A DNA stretch of 64,000 bases from a bacterium (GTDB lineage: Bacteria; Spirochaetota; Leptospiria; Leptospirales; Leptonemataceae), in contig JANSYA010000001.1 in NCBI GenBank assembly GCA_024742665.1, positions 1,006,425 to 1,070,424 on the forward strand. Direction: 5' to 3'. Below are positions 45,734-54,798 of this stretch, piece after piece (within the stretch, counting starts at the first letter, position 1; the number at the start of each line of letters is the position of its first letter). Made by a program: the position numbers and the translations under genes. Below the pieces are notes generated by a model. That model was not told the origin of the DNA and searched no databases. It was given only the letters and a program-made list of their open reading frames with translations.

Positions 45734-47110
45734 TCAGGCGAGTTCCGCCTGCATTAGATCGAGGCCCTGCTTGATAATCTCGGTGAACTCGACCTTGGAG
45801 GGGCAGATATAACTGCAGAGGGCGAAGTCCTCCGGCGAGCATTCCATAATGCCGAGTTGTTCCATCAGCTCGATGTCTTCCGAAAGGATCGCTTTGCACA
45901 GATAGTCCGGCAGCACGTCCAGCGATATGACCTTGCTGTAGTCGCCGGTTTTCACGAAGGCGCGCTTTTCGCCGTTTTTATTCGTGTGCATGGCGTACTT
46001 TTTCCCCGGCATGATCGCCGAGACGAAGGCCCGGGAGTAGGTCCAGCGCGCAAGGCCTGGCAGCATCCAGCCGATAAAATGACGTTCGCGTCCTTCCGGA
46101 AGCACGGTCAGCGTGCCGTCGTAGAATCCCAGGGCGTTGCCGCTTTGAATTTTTGCGCCGGTTAACAGATTGCCCGAAACGATGCGCTGTTCGCCTTCGG
46201 CCAGATTCTTGCCGATGATGCTCTCCGCGCTCTGGCCGACGCGCGCGCGGTAATACGCGCGCTTGTTCACCCCGTTGCCGACGACCGCGACTACTTTCTC
46301 CGTGGGATACTGGCCCACTAACAGAAAGCTGCCGAGCATTACGACGTCGCGGGCGTTCAGATACCAGATGACTTTGCCGTGCCCGCCGACCAGGGGATCA
46401 ATGCGTGAGATATGCGTGCCGACCAGGCCCGCGGGGTGTTTGCCGGTGAAGGTGTGCTGCTCGACGTTTGCGCCCTTCGCGCGCGCGAAGACCGAGTCTT
46501 TTGCGCGGCCGTTGGTCACAATGTGCACTGTGTTGTTCGCGGCCAGGACCTGCAGGGCTTCAATGCCCGCTTCGAATTCGGCGAATTTATCTTTGAGCGC
46601 GAATTCCGGATCGGCCGCCAGGGGCGCGGTGTCCATGCAGTTTACGAAAATCGACGCAGGCGTCGCGCCGGGGCTCGCGATGATGTCGAAGGGACGCTGG
46701 CGAATGTACGGCCAGACGCCGCCGGAAAGCAGATGTTCGATCAGACGTTCGCGGGCCAGGTTCTTAATTTCACCCTGGCGGAAGTTTTCGAACTGCTCGG
46801 CGTCGTCTCCGGACGACTGGATCGTAATGCTTTCGATCACGCGGCGCGGTCCGTACTGGATGTCGGAGACTTTGCCCGCGGCGGGCGATGCGAAGACGAC
46901 TTCGGGCTGCGCCTTGTCCACGAACAGCGGACTGCCGATCTTGACGGAGTCTCCGGTTTCGACTTGCAGGCGGGGTTTCAGGCCGTCGCCGAAGTCGAGG
47001 GGATGGACGGTGTAGTGGCCGGGTCGCGGAGCCTCCAGCAGGCCGCCGGATACATCGGCCTCGCCTTTAACTGGAATATTATAACCGCGCTTGATGTGAA
47101 ATGTGCTCAT
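45734..47110 (-). CDS. nqrA: Na+-translocating NADH:quinone reductase subunit A
   Basis: A 458-residue peripheral subunit with the N-terminal RnfC-like barrel (IKRGYNIPVKGEAD) and a C-terminal region ending in PSKVEFTEIIKQGLDLMQAE. It is the first gene of nqrABCDEF. The start at 47110 has no ribosome site; a promoter TTGACA-N18-TCTTAT ends 13 bases upstream, so the transcript leader is at most a few bases long. Confidence 0.97.
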   Translation of the reverse strand: MSTFHIKRGYNIPVKGEADVSGGLLEAPRPGHYTVHPLDFGDGLKPRLQVETGDSVKIGSPLFVDKAQPEVVFASPAAGKVSDIQYGPRRVIESITIQSSGDDAEQFENFRQGEIKNLARERLIEHLLSGGVWPYIRQRPFDIIASPGATPASIFVNCMDTAPLAADPEFALKDKFAEFEAGIEALQVLAANNTVHIVTNGRAKDSVFARAKGANVEQHTFTGKHPAGLVGTHISRIDPLVGGHGKVIWYLNARDVVMLGSFLLVGQYPTEKVVAVVGNGVNKRAYYRARVGQSAESIIGKNLAEGEQRIVSGNLLTGAKIQSGNALGFYDGTLTVLPEGRERHFIGWMLPGLARWTYSRAFVSAIMPGKKYAMHTNKNGEKRAFVKTGDYSKVISLDVLPDYLCKAILSEDIELMEQLGIMECSPEDFALCSYICPSKVEFTEIIKQGLDLMQAELA

Positions 47111-47123
47111 ATACGATCGTGGG

Positions 47124-47153
47124 ATAAGATTCGATTTCGGGAATAGCTGTCAA
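47124..47153 (-). promoter_or_regulatory. Sigma70-type promoter of the nqr operon (short leader)
   Basis: On the minus strand TTGACA (47153-47148), an 18-bp spacer and TCTTAT (47129-47124). The predicted transcription start falls about 7 bases before the nqrA ATG. Together with the nqrM promoter this suggests leaderless or nearly leaderless mRNAs for both nqr units. Confidence 0.5.
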
Positions 47154-47383
47154 GATAACGCGACGGCGGCGACAGACATTGCTGGATTTTTTTGCGTTTC
47201 GCCGCTTGCATCCGGCTTCGCGCAGTGCACAATGTCTGAAAGCTTCGCGCGCAACTCCGAGAATGGCAGTCCGTCTTTCGCATGTCAATTGATTCACTAT
47301 TGTCGGTAAGAATTCGTCGCCGACTGATCAAACTTTGTATGTGCGGTGCTCGCACGATTGCGCGGCGCACCACGAGGAATTGC

Positions 47384-47413
47384 TTGCATAAAGATTCGTT
47401 TTCTCCATATATA
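47384..47413 (+). promoter_or_regulatory. Candidate promoter of the first CBS-pair gene
   Basis: TTGCAT (47384-47389), an 18-bp spacer and TATATA (47408-47413). It lies 37 bp before the start codon, leaving room for the GGGAGG ribosome site. Confidence 0.4.
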
Positions 47414-47449
47414 AGCATCTGCTGAAACATTTCGCAGAGGGAGGCAGGT

Positions 47450-47893
47450 ATGAACTACACCGCAGATCTGGCAGCGCCCGCCGCCAGTCCCGCCGCTCTG
47501 GCCCGCGATTTCATGGTCGTCAAGCATCCGACTCTCAAACCGGATATGCCGATCTTAAAAGCCGTGGACCTCTTTCTGAAAACCGGCGTTACCGGCGCGC
47601 CCGTTGTCGATCAGTACGATCGATTGTTGGGCATTCTCACCGAGAAGGATTGCATCAAATTGCTCGCGAAGCGATCCTATTATCACGAAGAGCCGGAGCG
47701 CACCGTCGCCGACGACATGGCGACGGGCATCAAGACCGTCGACGCCCAGACGGATCTCCAGAAGATCGTCGATATCTTTCTGGGGAGTCCCTTCCGACAG
47801 CTGCCCGTCGTCGACGCGGACAACCGGCTGGTCGGAATGATTTCGCGACGCGACGTCGTGCAGGTCATTCAGAAGATGAACAAGCGCCGCTGA
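47450..47893 (+). CDS. CBS domain pair protein
   Basis: A 147-residue protein that is essentially two tandem CBS motifs (about 17-75 and 85-145), with GAPVVDQYDRLLGILTEKDCIKL and RQLPVVDADNRLVGMISRRDVVQVI as the two hallmark segments. CBS pairs bind adenine nucleotides and report energy state. A strong GGGAGG ribosome site precedes the ATG. The next gene is another CBS pair, 146 bp downstream. Confidence 0.88.
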   Translation: MNYTADLAAPAASPAALARDFMVVKHPTLKPDMPILKAVDLFLKTGVTGAPVVDQYDRLLGILTEKDCIKLLAKRSYYHEEPERTVADDMATGIKTVDAQTDLQKIVDIFLGSPFRQLPVVDADNRLVGMISRRDVVQVIQKMNKRR

Positions 47894-48038
47894 GGATCCG
47901 GATTCAGCGGCGGTGAGTACGTTCCGCCCTCCGTCAATTTTTCTTGACCCCCCGGAGACAGGGGGCGGAACTACTGCCCACGGCTCTCATCCGGATTGCC
48001 GCGAAAGGCGCGTTCGCGCACGAAGGAGATCAGGAATC

Positions 48039-48488
48039 TTGCAGTACTCATCGACGATCAAAGACATCCTCGGCGAAAAGGGTTATCATATCCTTTCCAT
48101 TGGATCCAACGGAACCGTATACGAAGCACTGGAGCTGATGGCGGCTAAAGGCGTGGGCGCTCTAATGGTGATCGACAGCGGCGAACTCAAGGGAATCTTC
48201 TCGGAGCGCGACTATGCGCGGAAGGTGATTCTACAGGGCAAGTCTTCGCGCGATACGCCGATCCACGAAATCATGTCGACCACTCTGACCACGGTCACTC
48301 TCGAAGCGGACGTTTCTCAGTGTCTGGCGACCATGACCATGCAGCGCATTCGCCACCTGCCGGTCATGGACGGCAAACGCGTCATCGGCATTGTGTCGAT
48401 CGGCGACCTGGTCAAGCAGGAGCTGACCGATCAGAAGAAGCTGATCGAGCTGCTGCAAAACTATATCTACTCGGGCGGCTACGCCTGA
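48039..48488 (+). CDS. CBS domain pair protein with TTG start
   Basis: Start assigned to the TTG at 48039 because AAGGAG lies 10 bases upstream and the conserved region starts at QYSSTIKDIL. The longer frame from 47913 has a non-coding-like N-terminus. The 149-residue product has two CBS motifs (GVGALMVIDSGELKGIFSERDYA and RIRHLPVMDGKRVIGIVSIGDLV). Close relatives act as adenine-nucleotide sensors and are often called YbaK/IMPDH-like CBS proteins. Confidence 0.82.
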   Translation: MQYSSTIKDILGEKGYHILSIGSNGTVYEALELMAAKGVGALMVIDSGELKGIFSERDYARKVILQGKSSRDTPIHEIMSTTLTTVTLEADVSQCLATMTMQRIRHLPVMDGKRVIGIVSIGDLVKQELTDQKKLIELLQNYIYSGGYA

Positions 48489-48592
48489 TTTTACTGCGAT
48501 AGTGGCGTTGTTCTCGCGTCTGAAACTGGCCGCGACCGTTCGGCGCGTCTGAAAGCGATCGCGCTCGAAGATTCACGCCGGAACCCTCCATC

Positions 48593-49540
48593 ATGCCCGA
48601 ACTGCCCGACCTTGAATATATTCAGGCCGGGCTGGCCGCGGCGCTTGCGGGTCGTAGCATCACCGCCGTAAGCGTTAAGCAGCCCATTGTTTTACGCAAT
48701 CTGCTGAACCAGCCCTCGCCCGACGGCGCAGCCCCGACCCCGCGCTCCATTGACGGTGCGCTGCTCGGTCTCGCTTTCGAATCCGTGCATCGCCACGGTC
48801 CTTTCTTGCGCTTTCATTTCACGGGAAGCACTTCGGCCGCCGCCGTCGATTTGATCGTGCATCCGATGCTGGCCGGACGTTTTCATTTAAGCGAGGCGAG
48901 CGCTGAATCCTCCGCGGCGAAAACGATGAAGTCGACGGGCAAACGAGCCGCGAAGTCGAAAGGCCCGGGTGCGGGACTGTGTTTGCAGCTGGAATTCGAC
49001 GACTGCGTGCTTTCGTATCTCGATACGAAAAAGATGGGTAAGATCTATGCGACGCGCCCTGGCGAGACCGGCGGGATCCCGCGCTATGACGATCAGGGAT
49101 TATCCGTGCTCGGCTCCGGGTTTACCCGCGATGCGTTTTTTCAATTATTAGAAAAGCGCAAGCGGCAGCAGGTGCGCGTATTCCTGATGGATCAAACGAA
49201 TCTCAGCGCCATCGGCAACGCCTACGCCGACGAGATTCTATTCGCCGCCGGCATTCATCCGAAAACCACCGGCGCGCAGCTCGACTCCGAAGAAATAACA
49301 TGTTTATTCGGTGCGATCCGCGACGTGTTGCAGGCGGGGATCGCGGCCGTGCGAGCGGCGCAGCAGTCGATCGATATAAAAGTCCGCGATCATATGCGCG
49401 TGCGCAATCGCCGCGACGAAGAGTGCTTTGTATGCGGCAGTGTCATACGTCGCGTCGCGGTTCTCGGGCATGACGCGTTTTTTTGTCCAACCTGTCAGCC
49501 CGCGAAACGCGATCTTTTCATCGACTGGCGTAAATCCTGA
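48593..49540 (+). CDS. Fpg/Nei family DNA glycosylase, catalytic site altered
   Basis: A 315-residue protein beginning MPELPDLEY with Pro2 as catalytic nucleophile and Glu3. It contains the helix-two-turn-helix (LMDQTNLSAIGNAYADEILFAAGIHP) and a four-cysteine zinc finger (CFVCG...FFCPTCQ). In Escherichia coli Fpg the lesion-binding Lys57 lies in a KYLL strand; here the aligned stretch is GPFLRF with Pro70 in that place. The DNA-binding Arg of the zinc finger (RATFYC) is also missing (HDAFFC). A lysine-rich insert occurs near residues 104-122. It may excise different lesions or only bind DNA. Confidence 0.8.
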   Translation: MPELPDLEYIQAGLAAALAGRSITAVSVKQPIVLRNLLNQPSPDGAAPTPRSIDGALLGLAFESVHRHGPFLRFHFTGSTSAAAVDLIVHPMLAGRFHLSEASAESSAAKTMKSTGKRAAKSKGPGAGLCLQLEFDDCVLSYLDTKKMGKIYATRPGETGGIPRYDDQGLSVLGSGFTRDAFFQLLEKRKRQQVRVFLMDQTNLSAIGNAYADEILFAAGIHPKTTGAQLDSEEITCLFGAIRDVLQAGIAAVRAAQQSIDIKVRDHMRVRNRRDEECFVCGSVIRRVAVLGHDAFFCPTCQPAKRDLFIDWRKS

Positions 49541-49582
49541 GAGCTCTGCCTTATTTTTGACCCGGCTTGTACCGCCTGAGTT

Positions 49583-49616
49583 TTGACACGTCGGATTATA
49601 TATTAAATTTTATAAA
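49583..49616 (+). promoter_or_regulatory. Possible AT-rich promoter region of the second STAS gene
   Basis: A perfect TTGACA (49583-49588) is followed by a strongly AT-rich stretch with TATAAA at 49611-49616, but the 22-bp spacing is too long, and no good -10 box falls at 16-18 bp. The AT richness contrasts with the GC-rich neighbours. Confidence 0.3.
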
Positions 49617-49680
49617 ATATCCTTGATGATTGTTCAGTGGTTCGGAATACTCGTTCCCGTAGTTTCTTCGGGCATGCGGT

Positions 49681-50049
49681 ATGGTGAACGGCTTGGTAGT
49701 TAAAAAAAAGAAGAACGGCGATTATCTGCTGCTGGCCTTCGAAGCGGCGCGCCTCGATCCCGCAAACTGCGCGGTGCTTCAAGCGGAACTAAAATCGGAA
49801 CTGGACGGCGCCCCGACTGATATTATCATCGATATGCGTGGAATCGCGTACGCGGTTTCGCCGGCAGTCAACGTAATTCTCGACGCGCATGAACGCTGCC
49901 GCGCTGTTGGGCGCTCCGTGGTTCTGGTCGGATTGCAGCCGGCCGTGCGGCGAATCCTCTCGCTGTCGGGACTCAGCTCGCTCCTCATCGTTCGCGATGA
50001 TTTGAAAGCGGCCGAAGAATTTCTGGCCCGTGAAAATCATTCGAACTAG
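49681..50049 (+). CDS. STAS domain protein
   Basis: A 122-residue protein with the STAS fold: IIIDMRGIAYAVSPAVNVILDAHERC carries the loop where the phosphorylatable Ser sits, and SVVLVGLQPAVRRILSLSGLSS is the usual C-terminal pattern. It is a probable anti-sigma antagonist in a partner-switch pathway. It is the second of three STAS genes in the window. Confidence 0.82.
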   Translation: MVNGLVVKKKKNGDYLLLAFEAARLDPANCAVLQAELKSELDGAPTDIIIDMRGIAYAVSPAVNVILDAHERCRAVGRSVVLVGLQPAVRRILSLSGLSSLLIVRDDLKAAEEFLARENHSN

Positions 50050-50121
50050 CAGCTCGTTGCAAAACACTCCGGCGTACGCCGACTCGCTTCGCGCGATCTA
50101 TAAAAGGCCTGTATAAAATTC

Positions 50122-51504
50122 TCAGGCGTCACGCGCTTCGTCCAGACGGCGCACTACAAAACCCGCGTCGCGAATGCGATCTTCAATTTCACGCATATGC
50201 GCCGCGTCGCGCGTTTCGATGGCGAGGTCCAGGTCGGCCTGACGAACGGAAACGCCTGCGAAGACTCGTTGGTGCGTTACGCTGATGATATTGCCGCCGC
50301 CCGCAGCGACCAGCCCCGATATTTGCGCGAGCATACCCGGCGTGTCGCTGATGACGACGCGCAATCTGGCGATGCGGCCTTCCCGGGCCAGCTCCCGCAA
50401 GAGCACTCCGGCCAGCATCCGCGGATCGATGTTGCCGCCGCAGAGTACGAGCCCGACGCGTCGCCCGCGAAAAAGCTCCGGATTCGCGAGCACCGCGGCG
50501 AGTCCGGCCGCTCCGGCGCCTTCGACGACGGTCTTTTCGATTCCGGCCAGCAGACTGATCGCGGACTCGATTTGACTTTCGCTTACGATTAGAGTCTCGT
50601 TCAGGAATTCGCGTACGATCGCCAGGGGCAGCCGGCCGATGTTTTTCACGGCGATGCCTTCGGCGATCGTCGCTCCGCCGGGGATTGGCTGCAGATCGCC
50701 TGCGCCGGTGGATCCGGTCGCATCGGGGGCAGGCCGCTCATCGTTCTGACCGGCGAGGGTCAGAGTCAAAGATGGATAGAGTTCGCTTTCCACGCCATGA
50801 ATTTTCGCCGGGGACTCCAGGCCGCGGGCGGCTGTGGCGACTCCAGAGATCAATCCGCCGCCGCCCACCGGCAGCACGAGATCGTCGAGCTCCGGACGGG
50901 CCTGCAACATCTCCAGACCGACGGTGCCCTGGCCGGCGATGATGCGCGCGTCGTCGTAGGGATGAATAAAACTCAGCCCGCGCGAGCTCTGCAGACGGCG
51001 CGCGCACTCGAAGGCTTCGTCGACGTTTTCGCCTTCCAGCACGACTTCAGCGCCGAAGTCCCGGGTGTGGCGGACTTTAATAAAGGGCGTGTGCTTCGGC
51101 ATGACAATCGTCGCGGGAATTTTCAAGCGGCGCGCGTGATAGGCGACCCCCTGGGCGTGGTTGCCCGCCGACATGGCGATGACTCCTCGCCGACGTGCGT
51201 CGTCGTCTAAAAGCAGCAGAGTATTCAGGGCGCCTCTTTCTTTAAACGAGGCCGTGTACTGCTGGTTCTCGAATTTCAAAAAGATCTCGGCCTGGCACAG
51301 GCGCGAAAGCGTTCGCGAATGCGTAAAGGGCGTATCGACGACGGCGCCTCGAATGCGTTCGGCGGCGGCCCTGACGTCCGCGAAGGCGACGCTCGCAGAG
51401 TTTGACTCCGGCTCAGCTGGATTCTGTTGCAATGCTTTGACTCGTCCTGAAAAGATTCGCGCGCAAACGCCTGTTTTTATTTCTCGCGACGGGCGAAATC
51501 GCAA
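50122..51504 (-). CDS. ilvA: Threonine ammonia-lyase with ACT domain
   Basis: A PLP enzyme of up to 460 residues. The PLP lysine is in ASFKERGALN, the glycine loop is PVGGGGLISG, and the family also shows SAGNHAQGVAYHA and NIDPRMLAGV. A single ACT domain follows at the C-terminus (VVISDTPGMLAQISGLVAAGGGNIISVTHQR). The type is the short IlvA/TdcB form that deaminates threonine to 2-oxobutanoate for isoleucine synthesis, with feedback control through ACT. An insert rich in Pro/Asp/Thr occurs near residues 255-275. The ATG at 51504 gives about 25 extra N-terminal residues; a TTG start further in is possible. Confidence 0.9.
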   Translation of the reverse strand: MRFRPSREIKTGVCARIFSGRVKALQQNPAEPESNSASVAFADVRAAAERIRGAVVDTPFTHSRTLSRLCQAEIFLKFENQQYTASFKERGALNTLLLLDDDARRRGVIAMSAGNHAQGVAYHARRLKIPATIVMPKHTPFIKVRHTRDFGAEVVLEGENVDEAFECARRLQSSRGLSFIHPYDDARIIAGQGTVGLEMLQARPELDDLVLPVGGGGLISGVATAARGLESPAKIHGVESELYPSLTLTLAGQNDERPAPDATGSTGAGDLQPIPGGATIAEGIAVKNIGRLPLAIVREFLNETLIVSESQIESAISLLAGIEKTVVEGAGAAGLAAVLANPELFRGRRVGLVLCGGNIDPRMLAGVLLRELAREGRIARLRVVISDTPGMLAQISGLVAAGGGNIISVTHQRVFAGVSVRQADLDLAIETRDAAHMREIEDRIRDAGFVVRRLDEARDA

Positions 51505-51618
51505 CCCGATTTCCGGGCCTTCCCAGGCCGCGCTCCGTTTTTTTGTTTGACCCGCTCTGGTTTTCGCGCAGGATCCATGGTCGTCGATCGCATCTCATTC
51601 CGGGTCGGGAGGACATTT

Positions 51619-51825
51619 ATGGAAAGCGTTTACAAAGTCATTGAATTGGTCGGGTCGAGTCCTGAGTCCTGGGAGGACGCGGCGCGCAAGGCCGTCGAAA
51701 CGGCGGCGCGCTCGGTGAAAAATATGCGCGTGGCTGAAGTCAAAGATCTGGATATGAAAATCGAAGACGGCAAAGTCGTCGCCTATCGGGCGAAGGTCGC
51801 CGTATCGTTTAAGTACGAGGTTTGA
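51619..51825 (+). CDS. Dodecin flavin-storage protein
   Basis: A 68-residue protein starting MESVYKVIELVGSS, with WEDAARKAVETAARSVKNMR and ending YRAKVAVSFKYEV. This is the compact beta-alpha-beta-beta dodecin fold; twelve copies form a hollow sphere that stores FMN or riboflavin, with Trp in SPESWEDA stacking on flavin. A GGGAGG ribosome site (51608-51613) precedes the ATG at 51619; the frame upstream is not coding. Flavin storage fits with the flavin-rich Nqr complex. Confidence 0.92.
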   Translation: MESVYKVIELVGSSPESWEDAARKAVETAARSVKNMRVAEVKDLDMKIEDGKVVAYRAKVAVSFKYEV

Positions 51826-51917
51826 TCCATTCTTCGATCGGGCCGGTAATACTACGGACGCGAATATATTAAGATTCTGCAAGATTCCACCCGGGCGGTG
51901 CGCGTTATATCAGAGAA

Positions 51918-51945
51918 TTGTTAAAAGTGTTAAATTGATTATATT
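51918..51945 (+). promoter_or_regulatory. Candidate promoter of the third STAS gene
   Basis: TTGTTA (51918-51923), 16-bp spacer and TATATT (51940-51945), in an AT-rich gap. Transcription would start about 37 bp before the ATG at 51989. Confidence 0.5.
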
Positions 51946-51988
51946 TTCCGTTGCCTTTTCTGCCGTAGATCGATCTAAGAGAGATAGG

Positions 51989-52333
51989 ATGCAGTACATC
52001 GCCGAAAGAGAGGACGGGATTTTAATCATCCAGCTCCAGGAGTCCGTGCTCAACCAGCAGATGACCGACGACCTGCGCAAGGTCCTCTTCGGAGGATTGC
52101 GCGATAATCATCGGGCGACGATTCTGGACTTCGGCGACGTTACCTACGCCGCCTCTTTACCGCTCAGCATTCTTTTCGCGATCGGCGAACAGCTGCGGGA
52201 CTACGGTCGCAGACTGCTCTTAGTCGGCGTTCCGGAAATCGTGCGCCAGGCGCTGCAATTTCAATACAGCACTCAGCCCTTCGAATATTGCTCCGATCGC
52301 CTGGAAGCCCTGCAGGCGCTGCAAACCGTCTAG
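51989..52333 (+). CDS. STAS domain protein
   Basis: From the ATG at 51989 (purine-rich AGAGAGATAGG just before it) the product has 114 residues. The STAS fold shows ATILDFGDVTYAASLPLSILFAIGEQL, with Ser in the phospho-loop position, and RRLLLVGVPEIVRQALQF. It is a probable anti-sigma antagonist and the third STAS gene, similar in size and pattern to the one at 49681. It is tail-to-tail with ligA. Confidence 0.8.
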   Translation: MQYIAEREDGILIIQLQESVLNQQMTDDLRKVLFGGLRDNHRATILDFGDVTYAASLPLSILFAIGEQLRDYGRRLLLVGVPEIVRQALQFQYSTQPFEYCSDRLEALQALQTV

Positions 52334-52363
52334 CCGCTGGCTCGATGCACTCGGCGCTGCGTT

Positions 52364-54634
52364 CTACGCGAGCAGCTCCAGGAACTCCGTTTCGCTGACT
52401 ACGGTCACGCCGAGCTTCTCGGCCTTCGCAAGCTTGCTGCCCGCTCCGTCTCCCGCCAGAAGGTGCGTGGTCTTAGAGCTCACGCCGGTTACGATTCGCC
52501 CGCCTCGCAGGCGGACGGCTTCCATCGCCAGATCCCGCGGTCGAAATTCGGCGAAGCTGCCGGTGACGCACCAGCTTTGCCCGGCGAAAATTTGCGGGAA
52601 GCCCGGGCCCTCCGCGCGTTCCGGCACGGCCATTTGCAAACCGGCGGCTTTCAGTTCGTCGATCAGGCCGAGAATTTCGGGATCCTGAAACTGTTCTAGA
52701 ATCGCTTCGGCGGTGCGGGGACCGACGCCGTCCATTTCGGCCAGAATTTCTTCGGCGTTCTCGGCCGTCGCCAGCTCGATAATACGATCGATGGAGTCGT
52801 AACCTTCTGTAATTAGAATACCCGTGACGTGCGTCGCGACTTCGCGCAGTCCCAGCGCCGGCAGCACGTAGCGAAATTCGCGCTGCTTCGACGCTTCGAT
52901 GCCGTCGAGTAAAATGCGCACGGACTTTTCGCCGAAGCCTTCGATCGTCTCCAGCTTCGCGCGATGTTCGTGTAGACCGTAGATATCCGGAACGCGTTTG
53001 ACGTAGCCCTGTTCGAAGAGGATCTCCATGACGCGCTCGCCCAGGCCGGCGATATCCATTTGTTTGCGGCCGGCGAAGAAAACCAGGCGGTTCAGCTGCT
53101 TTTCAGGACACTCCGGATTCGGACACATCCAGTCGACGGCGTCGTCTTCGCGTTGTAAGCCGGTCTTGCATGCGGGGCATTTCTTCGGGAAACGATAGGC
53201 GCGGCCTTTGCCCGGATCGACGACCTCTTCGACGGCGGGGATGATTTCGCCGCGTTTCGAAACCTTTACGAGCGATCCCTTGCGCACGCCCAGCTTCTTA
53301 ATATAGTCGGCGTTGTGTAAGGTCGCATAAGTCACCGTCGTTCCGGCCAGCTGGACCGGCGCGAGACGCGCTCTCGGAGTCACTCGACCGGTACGGCCGA
53401 CCTGCAGTTCGATGTCTTCGACGGTCGTTTGCCCCAGCTCCGGTTCGAATTTCAGCGAAGTCGCCCAGCGGGGATTGTTCGCGGTGAAACCCAGGCGTTC
53501 GCGCAGTTCCAGATCTTCGACTTTCAACACCAGGCCGTCCACCGGCATGGGCACGCTTTCTTTCGCGGCGGTGAATGTCTCGATTTCGTCGGGGAGCTTT
53601 TCAACTTTTACGAAGCGATTGTCGGGGGAAACCGGCAGGCCGAGTTTCTTGAGCTTTCGCAGTACGGCTTCGTCGCTCTTGATTTTATTCGCACGCAGAT
53701 AGTCGCGATCGAAGTGGCCTTCGAAAGCGACCCAGCGCAGCGGGCGTTTGGCGACTTCGGCCGGCTTCTTGTGTTTGAGCGTGCCCGCCGCGAGATTGCG
53801 CGGATTCGCGTAGACCCAGCCGATGCTTTCGTTATACTCCGCGAAGTCGGCGAAGGTCATATAGACTTCGCCGCGGGCGGCCAGAGTGACTTTTTCTTTC
53901 AGGGTGCGCGGCACGTCTTTGATTGTCAGCGCGTTCGCCGTGACTTCGTCGCCGACCTGTCCCGTGCCGCGGGTGACCGCCCGGACCAAACGCCCGGCCT
54001 CGTAGTACAAAACGAGTGTCGCGCCGTCCACTTTCCACTGCACGCCGACTTTTGTATCGTGGGGCGCGGCGTGTTTTTCGGACCACTCCAGGGCTTCTTC
54101 CGGCGAATAAGTATTGCCCAGAGAAAGGACGGGGATCGTGTGCTGAAATTTCGGGAATTCGTTTTCAAGATCCGAGCCGACGACCTGCGTTGGAGAATCC
54201 GGACGGGCGTCGTCAGGATATTTCTTTTCGAGCTTTTGTAATTCGGCGAAGAGCCGGTCGAAGTCGCGGTCGGAAATCTCCGGCTGATTCTTTTGATAGT
54301 AAAGCTGCTGGTGGTGGCGGATCTCTTTTTCCAGAGTTCGCATGCGTTCGGCCGCGGGGCCGGGCGCCGCGGTCTGTGTAGTGGGAGCGGCGGTCGCTTT
54401 TGACTTCGCTTTGCCTGCGGTCTTCGTGGTCGCTTTTTTCGCGGCGCTCTTTTTTTTGCCGGCCGCCGGTTTCGCTTTTTTCGCGGCCTTCTTTTTCGCG
54501 GCGTTTTTTGCGGACCTGGCCGCCGGCTTCGAAAACTTTTTGGCGCTTTTCTTTTTTTGGGTGGCTTTTTTGCCGGCTTTTTTTGAGATCTTTTTGGCGG
54601 CCTTCTTTTTGCCGCCGGCGACAGTTCGAGTCAT
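52364..54634 (-). CDS. ligA: NAD-dependent DNA ligase with histone-H1-like N-terminal tail
   Basis: A 756-residue ligase. The adenylated lysine is Lys201 in WKVDG (the KxDG motif). An OB fold with the RVTPRARLAPVQLAGTTV stretch, a zinc finger of four Cys (CPACKTG...CPNPECP), a helix-hairpin-helix region and a C-terminal BRCT domain (WCVTGSFAEF...) follow in the normal order. The first 95 residues are an extra Lys/Ala-rich tail with repeated KKAAKK patterns, like histone H1 or spirochaetal Lys-rich tails. The enzyme seals nicks during replication; the tail probably binds DNA. Confidence 0.95.
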   Translation of the reverse strand: MTRTVAGGKKKAAKKISKKAGKKATQKKKSAKKFSKPAARSAKNAAKKKAAKKAKPAAGKKKSAAKKATTKTAGKAKSKATAAPTTQTAAPGPAAERMRTLEKEIRHHQQLYYQKNQPEISDRDFDRLFAELQKLEKKYPDDARPDSPTQVVGSDLENEFPKFQHTIPVLSLGNTYSPEEALEWSEKHAAPHDTKVGVQWKVDGATLVLYYEAGRLVRAVTRGTGQVGDEVTANALTIKDVPRTLKEKVTLAARGEVYMTFADFAEYNESIGWVYANPRNLAAGTLKHKKPAEVAKRPLRWVAFEGHFDRDYLRANKIKSDEAVLRKLKKLGLPVSPDNRFVKVEKLPDEIETFTAAKESVPMPVDGLVLKVEDLELRERLGFTANNPRWATSLKFEPELGQTTVEDIELQVGRTGRVTPRARLAPVQLAGTTVTYATLHNADYIKKLGVRKGSLVKVSKRGEIIPAVEEVVDPGKGRAYRFPKKCPACKTGLQREDDAVDWMCPNPECPEKQLNRLVFFAGRKQMDIAGLGERVMEILFEQGYVKRVPDIYGLHEHRAKLETIEGFGEKSVRILLDGIEASKQREFRYVLPALGLREVATHVTGILITEGYDSIDRIIELATAENAEEILAEMDGVGPRTAEAILEQFQDPEILGLIDELKAAGLQMAVPERAEGPGFPQIFAGQSWCVTGSFAEFRPRDLAMEAVRLRGGRIVTGVSSKTTHLLAGDGAGSKLAKAEKLGVTVVSETEFLELLA

Positions 54635-54798
54635 GATGTTCTGCTTTCGTGTGCGATGATGGACGTGCGGTGATGAGTTTCAACAGAGCGCGGACCGGGT
54701 GTCCTGCTCGCGGTATATCCGGTCTGGCGCCTGAAATTTTACCAGCCAAAAACGGACGAAAGGCCGGCAAAAAAAGAAATTCGGAATTGGAACGATTG

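Larger units (their letters stand above)
47111..47449. other. Divergent intergenic region between nqrA and the first CBS gene
   Basis: This 339-bp stretch holds the nqrA promoter at its left end and a candidate promoter plus a GGGAGG ribosome site for the CBS gene at its right end. The central 180 bp show no conserved open frame, RNA gene or long repeat that I can identify. Confidence 0.5.
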
